Assembly: GCA_950022295.1 (NCBI GenBank)
Contig: OX465597.1
Coordinates: 61,677,016 to 61,741,015 of the forward strand
Length of the DNA stretch: 64,000 nt
Reading direction: 5' to 3'
From: Bromus sterilis
Taxonomy: Eukaryota; Streptophyta; Magnoliopsida; Poales; Poaceae
This document shows, in pieces, positions 57,731-64,000 of this stretch. Both the position numbers and the translations under genes were made by a program. Each line of letters begins with the position of its first letter. Within the stretch, counting starts at the first letter, position 1. Below the pieces are notes generated by a model. That model made no database searches and had not been told where the DNA came from. It saw nothing but the letters and a program-made list of their open reading frames with translations.

Positions 57731-60308
57731 TGAACGATTTTGGAGGCTGCAAAATTTTATAGCTTTGATAGAGTTGCTGTAATATTACCCGCAAAATAAA
57801 AATAAAGTTGTTCTAATATTGGTTGTTCGTTGAATTTTGTCTTTGATATGTCCTAATAATCTAAAGAAAAATGGGACAATCTTTGACCGTTGGTACTGCG
57901 TTTAATGACGCCATTTAAGTATGTGTCGTATGGCTATAAACCCGAACATACACATAGCCCGAACGGTGGGTTTTAATTTGTCCGATACACTGTCTGTGCT
58001 TTGGCATCCCACGTGTGCACACAATCTCTTCTAATCCGTAGAGTACCATGAATTTTCCGTAGAGTACCACGAGTAGTCCTCGTATCTGTACGAGATACGT
58101 GTATCTCCCTACTCCATCTTATCATCTTTGGCGAGAAAGACGTGTCCCGGAGCACATCATGAATGATTTCTAGAGGGTTTTAGTCTCCTCCGTCTTTTCG
58201 GTGGGACTCGACATGGAATGGACCACTCAGCCACATCATGATTCACGTAGTACATCTCTTCATAAACACCAAATCGTCATTTTTCTTGTAAAATCTTTGC
58301 TGAATTTCAGAGAAGGCAGAGCTTAATCGTCGCAACACAAGGGTTATCTCTGTGGTTATTTGCAAAGAGGAGGTTTGTCCAAAGCCCAAAAGGAGCAAGG
58401 GATGACGTTGCCGCCATCCGAATTTTCAAATCCCTGTCACATCAGAACGATCGCCAGCCCACCATCATCATCCCTCGCTTTTTTTTTGGCTTTGGTGACT
58501 TGAGCTTATTTGTCTTCTATAATAATGTTTGCCGACCTGAGTCGAGACACTGCTTCTCTAATCTCTATCAGCATGGAGCACTCACCAACTTTATTGGTCA
58601 TGAAGCGACTCCTTTCATTTTCATTATTAGTTTGCGTTTCAAATCAACGACTTGGCAGGCACAAGCACAATCCCACACGGGTACTTAACTCGCCACTGCA
58701 CCGTTCTGCAACGCAAAAGTTGTTGACTGGCCATTTCATTTCTGAAACTCTGAAGTTGTTGACTTAAGGCACAGTGAGTTTCTTCTGAAGATCTGGGCCA
58801 CCAAGTCATGTGTTAGCATTCAGTAGGTGAACCACGGGAGAAAAAAAACAGAGGATCGCGAAGCAGATTACCCTGGGCAGCACCCTGCCGGCTACCTCTA
58901 CACGTCCCATCATTTTAACGGCGAACACAAAGCTTTGGCTGCCGGTTGAAGGAGGAACCGCTGCCAATTTTGGCCAGTGTAATTTGGTTCACATATCCAC
59001 GTGATAATCCTTTGTGTTGTAGAACGTCCTACGGAGGTAGAATCCGGCGAAGGGATGGGACAACTGGACCCGTCGTCGTGGCGCGAAAAAGGGGATCAGA
59101 TGATGACGAACGGTGGATCGCTCGCTGCTGTGTCGCCAGGGGTCGGGCCAGGATGCGCGACAGGACGAGCGGGGGGTTTGGACTTGTCGTTGCTGCTAGC
59201 CCGTGAAGGCGACGCCACTCGCTTTGGATGCTGTCTCTCTCAATAATTGATAGCATCGGAGAATCAAAAAAATTATGAAAACTACCATAAGACTGATTTT
59301 ATATCATGTAAAAGATCCAAGATGGCAAAAATTCATAGCTACTACACGCAAATAATAGCAAAAAAATTATAAGACTGCCATGAAACAAGTATAAAACACT
59401 ACAATTGCTACGTAACCAAGGAAAAAAATACAATGGTAAAATGCCATGGAGTGAGTTGAAGTGACCAAAGGGTGCCTCGCCATGTCCCACATGGTTTGGA
59501 ACCACCGCACCATTTAACCATGAGATTGTGGATCACATTCTTCTGCTTCTTGTACGAGGCGTGTTGGTGAAATAACATCGTATTTGCGGAGTGCGAATTT
59601 GTGGATTTTGAAAACATCATGAAAAACATTTGAAAGTTTTTAAAAAATCCAAAAAAAAAATCATGTAAACTTATATGTATTCCACACGAACGTGTAAAAT
59701 TTCGTTTGGAAATATTGTAATATGCAGTCTGCATAAAAACGAAATTTCAGCCCAAGAAAATTGCACATATTATTCATGCGTATGTGTATTCATAAAAATT
59801 CATTTTTTTGAACTGTTTAAATATATTTTTGTGATTTTTTCAAAGTACCAAGCTACATGTAGCTCGGTCTACATTTACATTTTTTTATTATTTGTGATCC
59901 TTCTTTGCAACCAGATTTCAATCTCTGACTGCGCTCAAACAAGGCGAGCCTGAGGTAAGCGTGTGTGTCAAAGTGTCAACCGCCAAGTGACAACTTCTCC
60001 AAACTCATGAAAAAAAATTCCGAGTATAAGGATAAACCCTCGGCCTCTTCAAAGTTCATATCCATATATCCGGATTCAAAATATCTCAAGAGGAAAAAAA
60101 AATACTATGATACTTTGGATATACCATGATTTATAAAATATGGCAACACTGCTAATACAATACAAATAAATCTATACCACGATTGTATGCCAAATACGAG
60201 TACGCTTTTGATCATCATAATACAAGCCGGATGCAAATACAACTTTAACTCTTAGGGTAAGTTCAAAGGAAAAACTTTAACTGTCAGGGTAAGTTCAAAA
60301 GAAAAACT

Positions 60309-62621
60309 TTAACTCTCAGGGTCTATGCGAAGAAGAGAGCTCAGATCACACTCTGCAGCATATGTAACACTGTCGTCGTCACCGTCCATAATGTTCTGAA
60401 ATGAAGTCGGAATCGGGGGCAATTCAATGTCAACGGCACCTTCCAGCATGCGTACAACTTGCCCCATTGATGGCCTATGGGTCTCATCATGCTGGATGCA
60501 CCAGCAAGCAACCCTACAGGCAACATCCAGCTCATTTGCATCGCCATTTCCTCCTAGCCGATCATCGAGCAAGCACAAGACATCTCCTTCATTCACCTTA
60601 ACCGCGGCATAAAGGGGGAAGTACCGATGATTTCCATTCCCGGTCGTCCTCCTCCCGGAGATCAATTCGAAGAGCACAACACCAAAGCTGTACACATCTG
60701 CCTTGTGAGTAATAGGCTGGCCATACACCCACTCCGGTGCGAGATAGCCGATGGTTCCACGGAGAGTGGTCAGCGCCGTGCTCATGTCCCGCCCGAGAAG
60801 CTTCGCCATGCCAAAATCTGCGATTTTGGGGCAGAATTCAGCATCCAGCAGTATGTTCTCGGGCTTGATGTCGCAGTGTATGATGCAGTCCCTGCATTCC
60901 TCGTGCAAATAGGAAAGACCTTTAGCAATGCCAATGGCAATGCGACGGCGAAGGTTCCAACTCAAAATGCTTGTTCCCAATGAAAAGAGATGAGATTCCA
61001 AAGAGCCGTTTGGCATATACTCATAGACCAGCAGCCTTCTGGTCCCTTCGCTGCAGAATCCGAAAAGGCGCACAAGATTGGTGTGTTGAATCATCCCAAG
61101 AGTCTGTACTTCCGCTCGGAATTGCTTATCTCTTCGCAAGAACCCTTTAAGCTTCTTCACAGCGACATCAGTTGGCCCTGCAATGGTTCCCTTGAAAACA
61201 CTTCCAAAGCCTCCTTCCCCGAGTTTGTCGGAGAAATTTCTTGTAGCTCTCTTGAGCTGTGCATAAGAGTAAACAGCAAGAAAACCTTCCACTTTAGTCT
61301 GTCTGGAAGATATGTTGTATAGCCAAAAAAGCACCACCATGATAAGTAGAGCAACAACTATTGGACCAATGACCAACATGGCATGCTGTATGTGTCCAAG
61401 CCGCCTTTTATCATGAGAACCTATTCACACGGAAATCTTGGTGTGGTGAGTGGTACTTCCAGAACTCAAATTAAGTAACACATGATACCATATCTTGCAT
61501 CCAGAGAGATCATAGGAATATGCGACGCAATAGCATTGGTTCAGACAGGCCGCTTCACAATCTTCACTAGTTTCTTCCCTTGTATCTTGAGGGTTGTCAG
61601 GAAGGCCCTGCAGGTTGTCTAACAAAATAAACGAGTCGGTCGAGATGCCATCTTCACAATCTGAGGGTATTATTCTGGAGCAGCCGCTAACAAATTGCCC
61701 AAGCCTCCATTCATCTGGATCACTTGGTCTGAAACCATCAATGCATGCGCATGTTCCTGCGCTTGTGCAAGCACTGAATGCGCCACAATAGAAAGCACTG
61801 ATTTTGCAGCTGGAGGGATAGCTCCATAGAGGTTCCCAACCAGTGATCGTCACATTATTTACCCACCTCAGCAAACTGACTTGCCCCATATGCAGTCTCA
61901 TGAATTGGAGATCATTTGGTTTTTTTGGATAATTAAGCCGGACCAAACTGCCTTCTTCGTACGTTACCATCCAGTCCGGAAAGGTTCCAAGATGGTCATG
62001 CCCATCAATGGACATGATAAATCCCATCTTCCTACTTTGGTCAATCACGAGGGTGCAATGGTAAGGAGGCTTGGATAAAGTAAGCGAGATGTGTGCTCCG
62101 GTGGCCATGTCCAGTCCAAGCCATGCTCCAGGTAGCAGAGCATCAGCTGGATGATCGAAGCTCTGCCATATGACCTTGGAATGGTTGGTCTGATCTTTCA
62201 CAACAAAATTCCCAGTGTTAAGAAGAACCGCCACAGAATTGGCTGATCCATTTGTTGCTGAATCCGAGGTCCAGAGAACAGAACCAAGCTCCTCAATATG
62301 TAATTCACCTGCAGCAAGGTGCAACGTTGTGTTCAGGAAGTTGGTGACAGGAACTCTGTTCCCCAGCCAGAACATAGCTGGGCGGCTGCCTATCAGGTTC
62401 TTGTACTGTATCCCCAGGTAGTGCTTCATGGCACCTGGGGATGGGGAGAAGAACCCCAACTCAAATACACCATTTTCAGACACCAAAATTTCGCTGCCCT
62501 TGATAGATTGACCAGGAAGAAGGGTGTCCATTGGAACTGTAGCATGACTTGCATCAAATACTAGGAACATGTAGGGGACCAATGCAGCAAATATGACAGA
62601 GATAGAAGGTTTGCAGTTCAT
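60309..62621 (-). pseudogene. G-type lectin S-receptor-like kinase with one in-frame TGA
   Basis: A D-mannose-lectin receptor kinase of the SD2/At2g19130 type, normally a single-exon plasma-membrane receptor of about 800 residues. Start at 62621: the Met precedes a signal peptide. A 5' UTR intron is likely (GTATGT at 62767 to CTTCAG ending 62649). Order: signal peptide (1-28), B-lectin domain with LVSENGVFELGFF (46-58) and IWQSFDHPADALLPG (151-165), S-locus glycoprotein region, and PAN-like domain with DCEAACLNQCYCVAYSY (354-370). Codon 399 is TGA (61427-61425), directly after KISV. The frame then continues without a gap through the membrane helix (about 415-434) into a kinase with GEGGFG (468-473), Lys489, HCD (582-584) and DFG (602-604). 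As read, the product is a 398-residue soluble ectodomain. An R-to-stop change (CGA to TGA) is the simplest cause. It could be recent or an assembly error. Confidence 0.88.
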
Positions 62622-62767
62622 TTCTCCACGTGTAAGCACAATATATCTCTGAAGCCAGAAGAAGACAAAAGCAAAGAAATGGTCAATATTTTTTTCTTGC
62701 GGGGATGAAATGATCAATATATTCACGGTTATGAAGGAAAACTGAAACAAGGGCAGATAATACATAC

Positions 62768-64000
62768 CTCAAGCAAAGAAGCTTCACGTTGCTCTCAACT
62801 CCATGCAAGACTCGGTGATTCTGCAGTTCACCAGTAGTGGTGGTTGGTTTTGTTTAGAAACAGGGGAGCAACCTGTTAGTTGATTAGCAAACAGTTAGCT
62901 GTCTAAGTCGGCAAGTCCAAGAAGGGTCAAGCAACACAGTGTTTTGACTAGCACGGTTAGCTGCCTATTTTGACTAATCAAGGATGACAAATGGTACCTC
63001 TTCGGGAAAAAAGAATGACAAATGGTAACAAAGTGCTTTCACTATAATGGTTTTTGCCAAACACTCCACTCAACAAGACTTTCAGATATGCGCTTTGCCC
63101 CAAACCTACAGTCTGCTGCATACATGGTCTGCTCATCTGGGTCAATTCTTCTTTGTTCTTTCTCTTTTCTTTTCATGAGTGATGTAGTCGATGGGTAGAA
63201 ATTCGGAGCCTCAAAGAGAAGTAAACATTGTCTCCTCAGGGCATACACATGGTATAGGTCAGTCGATTGCATCACTGTCCTGGTTGAATACAATCTTCCT
63301 TCATGCAAGGACAAGACCAGTGGCAAAGTTAGAATTAATTTAGAGATCACTAATATTCCATGAAAAGGCAAGCATCACTGCAAGCGTGATGATCTAATAG
63401 ATATACTAGCAACATTATATGACCAACATCACTGAACACTGACCTACTGAAAACGTTTCTTACTATAAATAGGAAAACTCATTAACAGGAGTTACAGCTG
63501 CACTTAAGTTCCAGAACAGAACTGAGTCTCTATGGATAGAAACAAGAACCAAATTGCAATTGCAGTCAAATTGGGTTATTCCAAAATTGATTCCATAATG
63601 CATTTTTTTTCAGACAGCACGGCCTACATACGGATCCAAAAGAGTTTTCATTGATTTTTTTTTCACCACATTTTATGACTGCACAACCTATCGTGGAAGT
63701 GTATTAATTCCTCTATCCTGGATGCACGAGGTTCTAGGTTTTAGCATCAACCAATGGGATTGAACAGAAGATCAAAATGGGCTTCATTCAGTCCATTCAT
63801 CGGTCATCATTTTCCCACTTAAGATGAGAGCTTAGTAATATGTTCAACGCCACTCTATTATTAATGCATAAGCTGGACAATAGCATGTCCACTCATGGTA
63901 AAGCAATCAGAAGGAATAGGATACATGCCTAAAACTCAATTATTATTTTTATACCATATTAATTCAATCATACGTACCATATACACTATAGTAAGTGATT
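62768..64000. other. 5' flank of the lectin-kinase gene, to window end
   Basis: It includes the putative non-coding first exon just right of 62768. An open frame on minus at 63042-63371 shows no recognised domain. The rest is AT-rich. No gene is supported. Confidence 0.4.

Larger units (their letters stand above)
56496..60308. other. Intergenic region with Stowaway MITEs
   Basis: Three Stowaway copies lie at 56653-57730. From 57730 to 60308 I see no gene: AT-rich DNA, a GC-rich patch at 58860-59220 with no recognisable product, and the 3' flank of the lectin-kinase gene with two copies of an AACTTTAACTSTCAGGGT-like repeat near 60260-60320. Confidence 0.45.

Noticed and set aside
61380..61427. 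A 45-base intron (GTGTGAAT...CATACAG) that would remove the TGA of the lectin kinase
   Set aside because: It is too short for plant splicing (normally at least about 60-70 bases), and the sequence it would remove is in frame and reads like the normal juxtamembrane linker.
63042..63371. Minus-strand 109-codon frame upstream of the lectin kinase
   Set aside because: No domain, AT-rich, and no junction connects it to the kinase gene beyond the likely 5' UTR exon near 62768.
1..64000. CRISPR arrays, bacterial operons, riboswitches, tRNA or rRNA genes
   Set aside because: None seen. Spliced genes, MITEs and LTR elements show this is plant nuclear DNA, and I found no cloverleaf with correct A and B boxes.

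Overview
This is a plant nuclear window, almost certainly from a grass of the wheat/barley tribe (Triticeae). Evidence: intron-containing receptor-kinase genes of grass type, many Stowaway MITEs with the CTCCCTCCG terminus and TA duplications, Tourist MITEs with TAA/TTA duplications, very long solo LTRs of the Sukkula/LARD kind, and nested retroelements. Species and element-family names are inferred from memory of these families, because no search was possible.

Layout. 1-9 kb: gene-poor repeat-like DNA. 9-16.2 kb: a wall-associated-kinase-type (WAK) gene on the minus strand, three exons, with introns full of MITEs and repeat arrays and a 1-nt frameshift at the end of exon 1. 17.4-26.9 kb: a complete Mutator-like element (MULE) with 280-bp terminal inverted repeats (TIRs) and a near-perfect 10-bp target duplication. 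It carries a GRF-zinc-finger/coiled-coil gene and a small acidic gene on the plus strand, and a broken transposase gene on the minus strand interrupted by a 4.4-kb solo LTR. 28.2-31.5 kb: an intact LRR-XII receptor kinase. 31.5-45.0 kb: a degenerate LINE that landed just after the stop codon of that receptor. The LINE was split by a 4.9-kb solo LTR, which was itself split by a second copy of the same LTR in the opposite orientation. 45-50.8 kb: retroelement debris. 50.9-54.2 kb: an LRR-III receptor pseudokinase (minus). 55.7-57.8 kb: nested MITEs. 60.3-62.8 kb: a G-type lectin receptor kinase (minus) with one in-frame TGA between its outer and inner halves.

Four receptor kinases of four unrelated subfamilies therefore lie within 55 kb. 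Two have intact frames (LRR-XII, LRR-III) and two carry a single disabling lesion (WAK, lectin). The other structure is made by successive insertions whose order can be read from the target duplications. The most unusual gene is the small acidic MULE gene: its N-terminus resembles the histone H3 tail (RTK.T...STGG) and its C-terminus resembles a SUMO-interacting motif. The MULE as a whole has the convergent two-gene plan of maize MuDR.
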